From assembly GCA_036374175.1 (NCBI GenBank), contig DASUUH010000116.1, positions 1 through 64,000 of the forward strand: a stretch of DNA of 64,000 nucleotides, in the 5' to 3' direction. This stretch comes from JASLBX01 sp036374175. GTDB taxonomy: Bacteria; Actinomycetota; Actinomycetes; Jiangellales; Jiangellaceae. The number at the start of each line of letters is the position of its first letter. The stretch's first letter is position 1. Shown here piece after piece: positions 8,577 to 16,640 of this stretch. The translations under genes and the position numbers were made by a program. Under the pieces are notes generated by a model. It saw nothing but the letters and a program-made list of their open reading frames with translations, made no database searches and had not been told where the DNA came from.

Positions 8577-9167
8577 GTGGATCTGCGCACTGGCGCGAAC
8601 CGCAGCGACAACGAACCACCGGCCGACTTCGCCGCCGCTGTCGAGTCACTGCGGCGAGCCAGGTTGCGCCCAGAGATCACCGTTGAACAGACTCCCGCTC
8701 CCAAGCGGATGGCGCCGTTCGCTTTCGCCCTGACGGCCGACGTCGCGGACGAGGCGGCGACCGGCCGGCTGGTGCTGCTTCACGACCCCGACGGGCACGA
8801 GGCGTGGCATGGCGAGTTCCGCCTCGTGACCTACGTCCGCGCGGCCCTCGAGCCCGACATCGCCGCCGATCCCCTCATCACCAGCGTGGGCTGGGCGTGG
8901 CTCACCGATGCCCTCGGCGGGCAGGGCGCCCACTACACGGCGCCGAGCGGTACGGTGACCCGCGTGAGTTCGGAGTCCTTTGGCGGCATGGCCGGTGAAG
9001 CACCGACGGCCGAAATCGAGCTGCGCGCCTCCTGGACGCCTTTGGACCGCGACATGACGCCTCACATCCTCGCCTGGGGCGAGGTACTCACCACTGCAGC
9101 CGGACTGCTCCCGCTTCCCGCGGGCGTGGTCCCTATTCCGTCGCAGCGAGGTGCGACACGACGGTGA
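8577..9167 (+). CDS. DUF3000 family protein
   Basis: Conserved actinobacterial protein of unknown function, 196 residues. It is soluble with no signal peptide or metal motif. Recognisable blocks are FAAAVESLRRARLRPEI near the N-terminus, MAPFAFAL and VGWAWLTDAL in the middle, and SWTPL near the end. The GTG at 8577 has no Shine-Dalgarno sequence; TACTCT at 8565-8570 ends six bases before it, as expected for a leaderless transcript. Its stop overlaps the start of rnd by 4 bases, a pairing kept in many actinobacteria (recalled), which hints at a link with RNA processing but proves nothing. Confidence 0.88.
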   Translation: MDLRTGANRSDNEPPADFAAAVESLRRARLRPEITVEQTPAPKRMAPFAFALTADVADEAATGRLVLLHDPDGHEAWHGEFRLVTYVRAALEPDIAADPLITSVGWAWLTDALGGQGAHYTAPSGTVTRVSSESFGGMAGEAPTAEIELRASWTPLDRDMTPHILAWGEVLTTAAGLLPLPAGVVPIPSQRGATRR

Positions 9168-10372
9168 CGGAGACTGCGAAGCCTCTCCTGGAGCCGCGGG
9201 AGGGGTTGCCTGAGGTCGTCGCGGACCAGGCAGCCCTGGACACCGTCATCGATGGTTTCGCCGCCGCAACCGGGCCGGTCGCTGTCGATGCCGAGCGCGC
9301 CTCGGGATACCGGTACGGACAACGGGCATACCTAGTGCAGCTGCGCAGGCCCGGTGCCGGCACCGCCCTCATCGATCCGATCGCCTGCCCGGATCTCAGC
9401 GTCCTCAACGACGCGTTGTCCAGCGCAGAGTGGGTGCTGCACGCTGCGGGCCAGGACCTGCCCTGCCTCGCTGAGGTGGGCATGCGTCCCACGCAATTGT
9501 TCGACACCGAGTTGGCCGGACGACTGCTCGGCTACCCGCGCGTCGGCCTCGGCCCGCTCACCGAGAGCGTGCTCGGATACGCCCTGGAGAAGGGCCATTC
9601 GGCGGCCGACTGGTCCACCCGGCCACTTCCGGATGACTGGCTCCGGTACGCAGCCCTCGACGTTGAACTGCTCGTAGAGCTCCGCAACGCGCTCGAGGCG
9701 CAGCTTCGCGAAGCCGGCAAACTGGAGTGGGCGCGTGAGGAGTTCGCCGCGCTCGCCGTCTCGGCGGCTCCGGAACTGAGAACCGACCCATGGCGCCGCA
9801 CGTCCGGTCTGCACCGGGTCCGTGACCGGCGGCGGCTGGCCGCCGTCCGTGCGCTCTGGCTGGCCCGCGACGAGCTGGCTCAGCGGCGTGACGTTTCACC
9901 GCGGCGTGTGCTGCCCGACGCCGCCATCATCGAAGCCGCCATGGCGATGCCGGCGTCGAAATCCGACCTCATTGCCCTGCCGGTCTTCCGCGGCCGGGCG
10001 CAACGGCGCGAAGCGAACCGCTGGTTCACCGCTATCACCCAGGCGCGGCAACTGTCCGAGCGAGAGTTGCCGCCACTGGCGGCCCGGTACGACGGGCCAC
10101 CGCCGGCGAGGACCTGGAACTCCAGGGATCCGGTTGCCGCTGCCCGCTTGGCAGCCGCACGGACGGCAGTGGGTGAGATCGCTGAAGCTCACACGTTGCC
10201 GGTTGAGAACCTGCTGGCTCCGGAGACTTTGCGTCGGGTGGCCTGGACCCCGCCCGATCCGATCGCCGAGCAGGCCGTAGCCGCCGCCTTCCGCGATCTG
10301 GGTGCGCGGGACTGGCAGGTCCGCTTGACCGCCGCAGCAGTCGCCGAGGCGTTCGCCGGAACCACCCGGTGA
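9164..10372 (+). CDS. rnd: Ribonuclease D-like 3'-5' exonuclease
   Basis: DEDD-family exoribonuclease with a C-terminal HRDC domain, 402 residues, expected to trim structured RNAs such as tRNA 3' ends. The metal ligands are visible: D42 and E44 in VDAERASGYRY, D98 in HAAGQDLPCL, and Y162/D166 in YAALDVELL. The HRDC-type helical region covers about 210-295 (around RALWLARDELAQ), with another helical region after it. GTG 9164 overlaps the DUF3000 stop. The next gene begins after 357 bases, so this is the end of the unit. Confidence 0.92.
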   Translation: MTETAKPLLEPREGLPEVVADQAALDTVIDGFAAATGPVAVDAERASGYRYGQRAYLVQLRRPGAGTALIDPIACPDLSVLNDALSSAEWVLHAAGQDLPCLAEVGMRPTQLFDTELAGRLLGYPRVGLGPLTESVLGYALEKGHSAADWSTRPLPDDWLRYAALDVELLVELRNALEAQLREAGKLEWAREEFAALAVSAAPELRTDPWRRTSGLHRVRDRRRLAAVRALWLARDELAQRRDVSPRRVLPDAAIIEAAMAMPASKSDLIALPVFRGRAQRREANRWFTAITQARQLSERELPPLAARYDGPPPARTWNSRDPVAAARLAAARTAVGEIAEAHTLPVENLLAPETLRRVAWTPPDPIAEQAVAAAFRDLGARDWQVRLTAAAVAEAFAGTTR

Positions 10373-10432
10373 TCAGGCAGGCGCAAATCGGGCATTGACG
10401 CATCCTTTGGTTCGGATTACGTTCCGACGTAA

Positions 10433-10726
10433 GTGTTTGCACAACGTGAAGATTCCTTTCACACAGTGAAAGACGTTGCGTTGGCCAGCGATTGTCAAGT
10501 CCGATCCGTCGTGCGAGCGCTCGATGTGTTGATCGCAGTTAGCGAGCCCGGGCCCGCCGACCTGACGACGGTTGCCCGAGTTGCCGATCTTCACCCCGCC
10601 ACGACGCTGCCGATGTTGGAGTCGCTGCGCAACCGGACCCGCCCCGACGGCAGGAAAGGAGGCGACGGCACTCCTGCGGCGGCAGCCGCAGCCTTGATAA
10701 CCACACCTGCCTATCCATGGAGGTGA
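10433..10726 (+). pseudogene. IclR-type regulator remnant (DNA-binding domain only)
   Basis: This frame encodes a helix-turn-helix start typical of IclR regulators: VRALDVLIAVSEPGPADLTTVARVADLHPATTLPMLESL, written here in two parts as VRALDVLIAVSE (about 28-39) and the helix pair up to about residue 65. The rest of an IclR protein (ligand domain, about 180 residues) is absent; the frame changes into Ala-rich sequence and stops at 10726, four bases before the peptidase start. No other frame continues it. It is best read as a 5' remnant, though a short DNA-binding-only protein cannot be ruled out. GTG 10433 or GTG 10466 could be the start. Confidence 0.55.
10457..10471. promoter_or_regulatory. 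Palindrome TTTCAC-N3-GTGAAA inside the IclR remnant
   Basis: Perfect 6-base arms around ACA. Sites of this form (TTTCnC/GnGAAA with a short centre) are typical targets of IclR-family regulators. It overlaps the beginning of the remnant reading frame, where an autoregulatory operator would sit, and lies about 260 bases before the peptidase gene. Function is inferred. Confidence 0.4.
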
Positions 10727-10729
10727 ACG

Positions 10730-12523
10730 ATGGAGAAAAGGACACGAGGGAGGCTTGGTAGTCGCGCCGGTGTGGTCGCAGTCACCCTTGCCTTGCTCAC
10801 CGGGACGGTCACCGCGGTAGCGACGACTCCCTCCCAAGCCCAGGAAGCCGGCGAAGTCACCGGCCTCGCTGTGGCCCAGGGCGACGGGTTCGCCACGCTG
10901 AGCTGGACTCCGGTAGCCGGTGCTACCGATTACCAGATTGAGCGCACACCGGTAAACGCGGCCAACGAGCCGGTCGGTCCGGAAAGGATCGTCGGACTTT
11001 GGCTACCCACCCGCACGGTGACGCCGGAGTCACCGACGTTCGCCGACTCCGGATTCGTGCTCGGCGAGCGGTTCCGGTGGCGCGTACGGGCGCGGATCGG
11101 CACCGAGCCGTTGCCGTTCTCTGAGCCGGTGTTCGGGACGACGCGACCGCAGTTCGGCGATCCGTCCGTGCCCGGTGAGAACTTGCGCACCCAGTTCGAG
11201 CTCACCAACGGGGCGCAGTTCACCAGCGATGTCAACGAGTACGCCTACACAGCGGCGCTCGACGCGGCTAGTGATCGGGTGCGGGTGGTTGAGATCGGGC
11301 GCACGTTGCTGGGCCGGCCGATCAACATGATGGTGTTCGGCTACCCGAACCCGCTACCCACTGCGGCGGCGATCTCGAGCCATCCGACGGTGCTCATCCA
11401 GTGCCACGTGCACGGCAACGAGCCGTCGATGCGCGAGTCGTGCTTGATCTTCGCCCGCGAGTTGGCGTTCACCGACGACCCCGAACTGATCGACATCATG
11501 ACGCGCACAACGGTGCTGATGGTGATCACTCTCAACGGCGACGGGCGAGCCGCCAACACCCGCGGCAGTTCGACTGGGCAGGACCTGAATCGCGACCACT
11601 CGCTGCTGCGCGAACCGGAGACCAAGGCCTTCTCCGCCATGCTGCGCGACTACACGCCGGACATCGGCGTCGACGGGCACAACGGCGACAGCGAGGACCT
11701 CCCGGTGCTCGGGCCGCGCCATCTGAACATCTACGAGGGCCTGTTCGCCGAGACCAAGAACGGGCTGGTCGAGCGCTGGCTCTACGACAGTGGTGCGCTT
11801 GATGGGTGGTACGTCGGCCCCTACAGCAACGGCGGCGCCAGCCAGGAGACGATCCTACGCAACACGTTCGGGCTCAAGAACGTCATCGGATTGCTGTCCG
11901 AGAACCGGTCCGCCGCTGGCGCTACCCGGCCCAATGCCACGGCGGCGGAGAACCAGAACCGGCGGAGCTACGGGCAGATGTGGTTGATCAGGAAGGTCCT
12001 GGAGTACCACCGGGACAACCTCCCGCTGATCCAGGACACGATCACAAACTCGATTGCCTTCCAGAGGTCCAATGAAGGCCCGATCGTGTTCCGCGGTTCG
12101 TACCCGTGGCCGCTGTTCCCGCCGCTGCCCAGCGCGCCGGCCGTGGACGCGCCGGCTCCGGGGTCAATCCTGCCGGAGCCGCCGTGCGGCTACTTCCTCA
12201 CCGAGGAGCAGTACTCGGGGGCGAACCCCCACGGCACAGTCGCCGACCGGTTAGGGCTGCACGGGATCGACGTCGTGCGCGCTCCAGCCCGCGACGACCT
12301 CGGCCGCGGCTACCTGGTCCTGATGAACCAGCGGCTGCGCGGCTTGATCCCGTTACTGCTCGACGGACAGGCCGCCGAGCCGATGGTCGACGGCGTCCGC
12401 CTGTTCCCGGCGACAGGACCGGACGGTGAGCCGCTTCCCGACGTGGCGTGCGGCCGTGGGAAGGCCGTGCCGACCGCGGACATCGACGTCGCCTATGACC
12501 TGGACTACCCGACCGACGAGTAA
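10730..12523 (+). CDS. Secreted M14 zinc carboxypeptidase with N-terminal Fn3-like domain
   Basis: Exported metallopeptidase of 597 residues. It has a Sec signal peptide (positive N-terminus, hydrophobic stretch about 13-30, cleavage probably after SQA near 37), then a fibronectin-III-like domain (about 40-140) and the M14 catalytic domain. Zinc ligands are H228 and E231 in HVHGNEPS and H317 in VDGHNGD; N287-R288 in GQDLNRDHS is the carboxylate-binding pair and E391 in LLSENRS the catalytic Glu. A region of about 130 residues follows without clear family. A good Shine-Dalgarno (TGGAGG, spacing 6) fixes the ATG at 10730. Likely degrades extracellular peptides or cell-wall-linked peptides; substrate not predictable. 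Confidence 0.88.
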   Translation: MEKRTRGRLGSRAGVVAVTLALLTGTVTAVATTPSQAQEAGEVTGLAVAQGDGFATLSWTPVAGATDYQIERTPVNAANEPVGPERIVGLWLPTRTVTPESPTFADSGFVLGERFRWRVRARIGTEPLPFSEPVFGTTRPQFGDPSVPGENLRTQFELTNGAQFTSDVNEYAYTAALDAASDRVRVVEIGRTLLGRPINMMVFGYPNPLPTAAAISSHPTVLIQCHVHGNEPSMRESCLIFARELAFTDDPELIDIMTRTTVLMVITLNGDGRAANTRGSSTGQDLNRDHSLLREPETKAFSAMLRDYTPDIGVDGHNGDSEDLPVLGPRHLNIYEGLFAETKNGLVERWLYDSGALDGWYVGPYSNGGASQETILRNTFGLKNVIGLLSENRSAAGATRPNATAAENQNRRSYGQMWLIRKVLEYHRDNLPLIQDTITNSIAFQRSNEGPIVFRGSYPWPLFPPLPSAPAVDAPAPGSILPEPPCGYFLTEEQYSGANPHGTVADRLGLHGIDVVRAPARDDLGRGYLVLMNQRLRGLIPLLLDGQAAEPMVDGVRLFPATGPDGEPLPDVACGRGKAVPTADIDVAYDLDYPTDE

Positions 12524-12534
12524 GGCCAGGAAGA

Positions 12535-12575
12535 GGACCGGTACGCGGCTCGCGACCGGAGTTGCGTACCGGTCC
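12535..12575 (+). terminator. Strong hairpin between the two peptidase genes
   Basis: Perfect 12-base arms GGACCGGTACGC (12535-12546) and GCGTACCGGTCC (12564-12575) around a 17-base loop, starting 12 bases after the stop codon. There is no T-run, so it would act as a Rho-type pause site, an RNA stabiliser or a weak terminator. Confidence 0.55.
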
Positions 12576-12606
12576 ATCCGGATCGCGACGGAAGGAGGCC
12601 CACGCG

Positions 12607-12618
12607 ATGTTCGGATAA
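12607..12618 (+). other. Three-codon mini-ORF (MFG-stop) behind a very good Shine-Dalgarno
   Basis: GAAGGAGG at 12591-12598 followed by 8 bases and ATG TTC GGA TAA. This is the best ribosome site near the second peptidase gene, yet it opens a frame of only three codons that is out of phase with the peptidase. Ribosomes ending at 12618 would be 25 bases before the peptidase ATG, so coupling or leader control is possible. A remnant of an earlier gene start is the other explanation. Confidence 0.35.
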
Positions 12619-12643
12619 CGCCCCTCTGACCTCAGGCGGTTTG

Positions 12644-14278
12644 ATGTCCGCCCGAACTCTCATCTCGTCAATCGCAACAGCGATCCTCGCCGCTACCTTC
12701 CTCGCGCCATTGTCCGAGGCTCAGGACGCTCAGGCCGATTGCCGCAACCTGCCCGGCGAACGCTCCGACGATGGCTGGACCAACCACGAGCAGTTGGGAC
12801 TGAAGCTCGCGCATATCGAAGCGACCAGCCAAGGGCGGGTCGCGGTCGATGTCATCGGGCACTCGCACCGCGGCCGGGAGCTCTACGCGGCACGCGTCGG
12901 CACCGGTGCCCGCGTGCTGCTCATAACCAGCGAGATCCACGGCAACGAGAAGACCGGCACCGAGGCTCTGCTGCAGATGCTCAGGACGCTCGGGTCCAGC
13001 AACACCACGCAGATCCAAGCGATCCGGGACAACGTCACGATCGTGGCGGTCCCGAAGTTCAACCCGGACGACGCCGAGCTCAACCGGCGCCAGAACGACT
13101 TCCCGTGGAGCGAAGTTCAGGCGAAGTTCCCGCAGTTCCAGGGCTTCAACCCGCCGTTCTACTACAGCAACGGTGCCCGAGGGTTCGATCTCAACCGGGA
13201 CTTCAATGCGGACCTGAGCTACGAACCCCAGCCGGCGGACCTTCCGACCAATGAGTCGCAACCTGGTCTGTACCTGACGAACGAGGCCCGAGCACTGCGG
13301 GACCTCTACGTGGACCTGCGGAACGAGTTCGGCCTCGTCGACGGGTACGTCGACCTGCATCACATGGGGCCGTGCAGCCAGCAGGACGGCGCCCGGCCGA
13401 ATCTTGTCACGGTCGATCCGCCGTCCGCCGCCGCCGGCAGCTACGAAGCCGCCGGCGCCAGCTCTGGTCCCAACCCCACGCGGCAGGGCTTGTCCGGGGA
13501 CATCGTGGTCGTGAACGACGGCACTGGGAACCCGACCCGGGCCTGCCAGCCGTTGGTCGCCTTTCCAGAGGGCGCCATCGCGCTGATCGATCGCAACCCA
13601 TGCCTGGGCCAGTCGACGAACAACTCGCACCTCACAAAGATCAACAACGCTCAGGATGCCGGCGCGGTCGCCGTCATCATGGTCAACCACCTGGCCACAC
13701 TGCCCGGAAACGTGGGCGGCAACGATCCCGACATCACGATCCCGGTGGTGCACATCTCTCGCGCCGACGGCGACATCATCAAGGCGGGTCTGCCGGCCTC
13801 AGGCGCGATCAAGAACGTGGTGGGCCAGTACGTCACGGTGGCGCTGGACCATCCGCCGCTCGGCTCTGACGCGGACGGCAACCCGCAGTACTCCGCCTGG
13901 CCGCTTCTGGACCAGGACAAGTCGCGCCGGTTCGCGCTGGCCGCGGCGCTTGGCCTGTACGACCACGCCGGAGGTGGGAATGCCGAGCCGTCGCCGTTCT
14001 TCGGCGGAGTCACCCGGTACATCCACAACCAGGTAAGTGACGGCTACGCCACCGACCGCAACTTCGCCGGCCAGGCAAGATCGGCGTTCGCGCTGAACGG
14101 CACCGGCACCGTGCTGTTCGAGGTGCGTGGTCAGCAACATGCCTGGGGCCAGAAGCAGATGGGCATGCTCATCCAGGTCGTGCTGACCGGGCTCTGGGGC
14201 ATTGCTGAGCGGATGGCCGATGGCTCTATCGACGAGCTCAACGGCGACGACTTCTACAACCTGCCCAAGTACTGGTGA
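12644..14278 (+). CDS. Secreted M14 zinc carboxypeptidase with inserted PA domain
   Basis: Exported metallopeptidase of 544 residues with a signal peptide (hydrophobic about 5-24, cleavage near 26-32). Zinc ligands are H99 and E102 in SEIHGNEK and H239/H240 in VDLHHMG; N184-R185 in FDLNRDF binds the substrate carboxylate and E493 in VLFEVRG is the catalytic Glu. About 150 residues between the third zinc ligand and the catalytic Glu carry a PA (protease-associated) domain (about 265-400, with AGAVAVIMVNH), so the catalytic fold is split. The ATG at 12644 is used; TTG 12641 is adjacent. No Shine-Dalgarno belongs directly to it. Ends before a strong terminator. Confidence 0.87.
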   Translation: MSARTLISSIATAILAATFLAPLSEAQDAQADCRNLPGERSDDGWTNHEQLGLKLAHIEATSQGRVAVDVIGHSHRGRELYAARVGTGARVLLITSEIHGNEKTGTEALLQMLRTLGSSNTTQIQAIRDNVTIVAVPKFNPDDAELNRRQNDFPWSEVQAKFPQFQGFNPPFYYSNGARGFDLNRDFNADLSYEPQPADLPTNESQPGLYLTNEARALRDLYVDLRNEFGLVDGYVDLHHMGPCSQQDGARPNLVTVDPPSAAAGSYEAAGASSGPNPTRQGLSGDIVVVNDGTGNPTRACQPLVAFPEGAIALIDRNPCLGQSTNNSHLTKINNAQDAGAVAVIMVNHLATLPGNVGGNDPDITIPVVHISRADGDIIKAGLPASGAIKNVVGQYVTVALDHPPLGSDADGNPQYSAWPLLDQDKSRRFALAAALGLYDHAGGGNAEPSPFFGGVTRYIHNQVSDGYATDRNFAGQARSAFALNGTGTVLFEVRGQQHAWGQKQMGMLIQVVLTGLWGIAERMADGSIDELNGDDFYNLPKYW

Positions 14279-14299
14279 ACACGCCGGCAACGGTTCGGT

Positions 14300-14343
14300 G
14301 ATCACGCAAAGCGGGTGGCGTGTCGAACCCGCTTTGCGTGATC
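14300..14343. terminator. Bidirectional terminator hairpin
   Basis: Perfect 17-base arms (GATCACGCAAAGCGGGT at 14300-14316 and its complement at 14327-14343) with a 10-base loop. It lies between the convergent ends of the peptidase gene (14278) and the FAD oxidoreductase gene (14356), so it can stop transcription from both sides. Confidence 0.85.
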
Positions 14344-14355
14344 GCCGGAGGAGGG

Positions 14356-15753
14356 TTAGTCCTCGACGATGTGCTCGGCGAATCGCTCGCGGGCGGCCGT
14401 CCAGGCGTACCGGTCGAACCGTCCGTCTTCGCGCAGCGCGGCGACTGCGTCGTAGCCCATCTGCATGGCGTGATGGGCATTGTCGTGGACGAACAACCCC
14501 TGCCGGCCGAAGCTCACGACCCGGCGGAGCATCCGCGACCAGTGGTCGATGGCGCCGAGATGTGTCTCGAACCCCACCCGGTAGATCGGATAGACCTGGC
14601 CGAGCCGCCGGGTTTCGACGCCGATCCGATTGACCTTGGGCAAGCCCGTCAGAGCCAGGGTCTCATCGACGAGGTCGCCGAGCGACTCATCGTCCATCCC
14701 CCAGACCTCATCGGTCATCGAGCACGGGATCTCGGCGCACAGGACCGAACGGTCCCGCGGATCAGCGGCGCTGTCGCGGTAGTTCGCGGGCTCCGAGATC
14801 CGGGTGATCGGCGTCTGCGGCCCCGGTATCGAGTGCGCGTCGTACGGCGTCCACCGTCCCCCGCCGTGCACCACGTAGACCAGTAGCATCGCGCGGTACC
14901 GCAGCCGGGCGGCGGCCTCCATGTCGTTCAGCGACGGCGCCGGACGGCAGATGCGCGCCAACTGAGGCAGCGGCAGCGTGGAAAAGGCGTGCCCGCCGGT
15001 GACCATGTCTCCGTCTTGCGTGGTGACCACGACCTCGTCCTCGATCACCCGCACGCTGTCGACTTCGGCCTCCAGCCTGATCTGGGCTCCTGCGGAGGTC
15101 GCCGCTTCGGCGAGGACCTCGACGATCTGGCCGAACCCGCGCCGCGGGTAATAGAACAGCTCGCCCCGGCCGGCGTCCGGGCGATGCCGCACCATCCGTG
15201 CGGCCACCTTCCACGGCGTGTTGGCCGACACGCGCCGCCGCGCCTGTTCTCCGCTGATGCGTTCACCGGGCAGGCCCCACAACTTCAGCGCGTAGGGGCC
15301 GTAGAGCTCGTCGTACAGAGTCTGGCCCAGTCCGGCGCGCAGCACCGCCGCGTAGCTGTCGTCGGTGGGTCGGCGCAACGACGCCGTCGCCGACTCAGCA
15401 GCGATCCGCATCAGCATCGGCCGAGGCAGCCGCCGCGCTAGCTCGGATGCCCGCAGTGGGAATCCGACCCAGCGGTCGGCTACTCGCAGCCGGCCGCGCC
15501 GCGGCCGCAACTGCAGGTCGTCGCCGAGCAATTCGCGCAGGTCAGCGAGGAGGTTCGGCGGGGTGGACAGATGCAGCCGCTGGGAACCGTGGTCAACGCG
15601 CATTCCCGCCACCTCGAACGAGGCAGCGAGCCCACCGACCCGCTCGGCGCGTTCTAGGACCGTGACCTTCAAACCCCGCCTGGCGCCTTGCCAGGCAGCC
15701 GCCAGCCCGGCTGGGCCGGCGCCCAAGACGACGAGATCACGCGAACCGCTCAT
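14356..15753 (-). CDS. FAD-dependent amine-oxidase-like oxidoreductase
   Basis: Flavoprotein of about 465 residues with the dinucleotide fold VVLGAGPAGLAAAW at the N-terminus, then VTVLERAERVGG and the motif DHGSQRLH, as in NAD(P)-binding flavin oxidoreductases of the protoporphyrinogen oxidase/UDP-galactopyranose mutase type. The C-terminal FAD segment is QGLFVHDNAHHAMQMGYDAV. The substrate is unknown; such proteins often work on sugars or isoprenoid chains, and this one is not part of the heme genes. The ATG at 15753 is chosen since the fold starts six residues later; a GTG at 15792 would add 13 residues. It is convergent with the peptidase gene and divergent from the alkD-like gene. Confidence 0.75.
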   Translation of the reverse strand: MSGSRDLVVLGAGPAGLAAAWQGARRGLKVTVLERAERVGGLAASFEVAGMRVDHGSQRLHLSTPPNLLADLRELLGDDLQLRPRRGRLRVADRWVGFPLRASELARRLPRPMLMRIAAESATASLRRPTDDSYAAVLRAGLGQTLYDELYGPYALKLWGLPGERISGEQARRRVSANTPWKVAARMVRHRPDAGRGELFYYPRRGFGQIVEVLAEAATSAGAQIRLEAEVDSVRVIEDEVVVTTQDGDMVTGGHAFSTLPLPQLARICRPAPSLNDMEAAARLRYRAMLLVYVVHGGGRWTPYDAHSIPGPQTPITRISEPANYRDSAADPRDRSVLCAEIPCSMTDEVWGMDDESLGDLVDETLALTGLPKVNRIGVETRRLGQVYPIYRVGFETHLGAIDHWSRMLRRVVSFGRQGLFVHDNAHHAMQMGYDAVAALREDGRFDRYAWTAARERFAEHIVED

Positions 15754-15856
15754 TGGCGTTTGCAAGCCTAGCTCCAACTCGTCCACCAGCACAGTGGCGG
15801 CTGGACGTTCCGGTCTGCGTCATGCCCTGAAACGTCGCCAGCGTACGCTCTAGCTC

Positions 15857-16552
15857 GTGCCTAACGCGGACCAGCAGCTCGTCACCGACATCCGGGACGC
15901 GCTGGCCGCGGCCGCCGATTCGGCCAAAGCCGGCCGAATGCAGGCGTACATGAAGTCCACGATGCCATTCAGGGGTGTCCAGAAGCCGGCCCGCGTGACC
16001 GCACTGCGCTCAGTGTTCTGCCAGCACGCCTTGTCTGATCAGGAAACCTGGGACGTGACGGTTCGCGTCCTCTGGGACGCCGCCGGGTTCCGCGAGGAGC
16101 GGTACGCAGCGATCGACCTGGCCCGGCACAGTCCCTATTCCAAGTGGGCCAGCGACGTACAGTCGATGGATCTCTACGATCACCTGATCGTCACCGGCGC
16201 CTGGTGGGACTACGTCGACGACATCGCCATCCGCCTGGTCGGCCCGACGCTTCGGGCGCACCGGGCAGACGTCACTCCGATCATCCTCGGCTGGGCACAC
16301 GATGCCGACCGGTGGCGCCGCCGTGCCGCCGTGATCTGCCAGATCGGTGCGCGGGACGACACCGACACTGCACTTCTCACCGCGTGTATTCGTGATAATG
16401 CCGACGATCCGGACTTCTTTCTGCGTAAAGGCATCGGCTGGGCGCTGCGTGAGCACGCCGAGACAAACCCGGACTGGGTCCGCTCGTTCGTCGCCACCCA
16501 CCGGGATGTTCTGTCTCCGCTGTCGATCCGGGAGGCCACCCGCCACCTGTGA
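15857..16552 (+). CDS. DNA alkylation repair protein, AlkD-like
   Basis: HEAT-like-repeat DNA glycosylase family, 231 residues, expected to bind DNA damaged by alkylation and release N3- or N7-alkylpurines. The repeats are visible as alternating amphipathic helices; the family region around YSKWASDVQSMDLYDHLIVTGAWWDYVDD (about 96-123), with the tryptophan pair and acidic residues lining the cleft, is conserved in form. GTG 15857 has no ribosome site, but TACGCT at 15843-15848 is placed for a leaderless transcript. Whether the catalytic Asp of characterised AlkD is kept was not settled by eye, so a non-catalytic DNA-binding role is possible. Confidence 0.8.
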   Translation: MPNADQQLVTDIRDALAAAADSAKAGRMQAYMKSTMPFRGVQKPARVTALRSVFCQHALSDQETWDVTVRVLWDAAGFREERYAAIDLARHSPYSKWASDVQSMDLYDHLIVTGAWWDYVDDIAIRLVGPTLRAHRADVTPIILGWAHDADRWRRRAAVICQIGARDDTDTALLTACIRDNADDPDFFLRKGIGWALREHAETNPDWVRSFVATHRDVLSPLSIREATRHL

Positions 16553-16586
16553 GCGGGCTTACGCCACGACCCTCTCGATGGACTAA

Positions 16587-16602
16587 GCTACTGATGAGTA
16601 AC
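16587..16602. promoter_or_regulatory. TetR-type operator before fadA
   Basis: GCTACTGATGAGTAAC is a 16-base dyad with six of eight half-site positions matching (core TACT-N4-AGTA). Elements of the form TTACT-N4-AGTAA are common before fatty-acid degradation genes in actinobacteria and are bound by FadR-like TetR repressors released by acyl-CoA (recalled, not checked). It lies 38 bases before the fadA start, where a repressor would block the promoter. Confidence 0.5.
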
Positions 16603-16640
16603 ATTGGCTGTAGGACTGCCAACGTCATCTGGAGGGACTC

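Noticed and set aside
14356..15753. FAD oxidoreductase as a second protoporphyrinogen oxidase
   Set aside because: It shares only the general amine-oxidase fold; hemY is already present with hemQ, and this gene has no heme neighbours.
10373..16560. A mobile element or genomic island with boundaries
   Set aside because: No integrase, transposase, tRNA gene or flanking direct repeats could be seen; kept only as a synteny observation.
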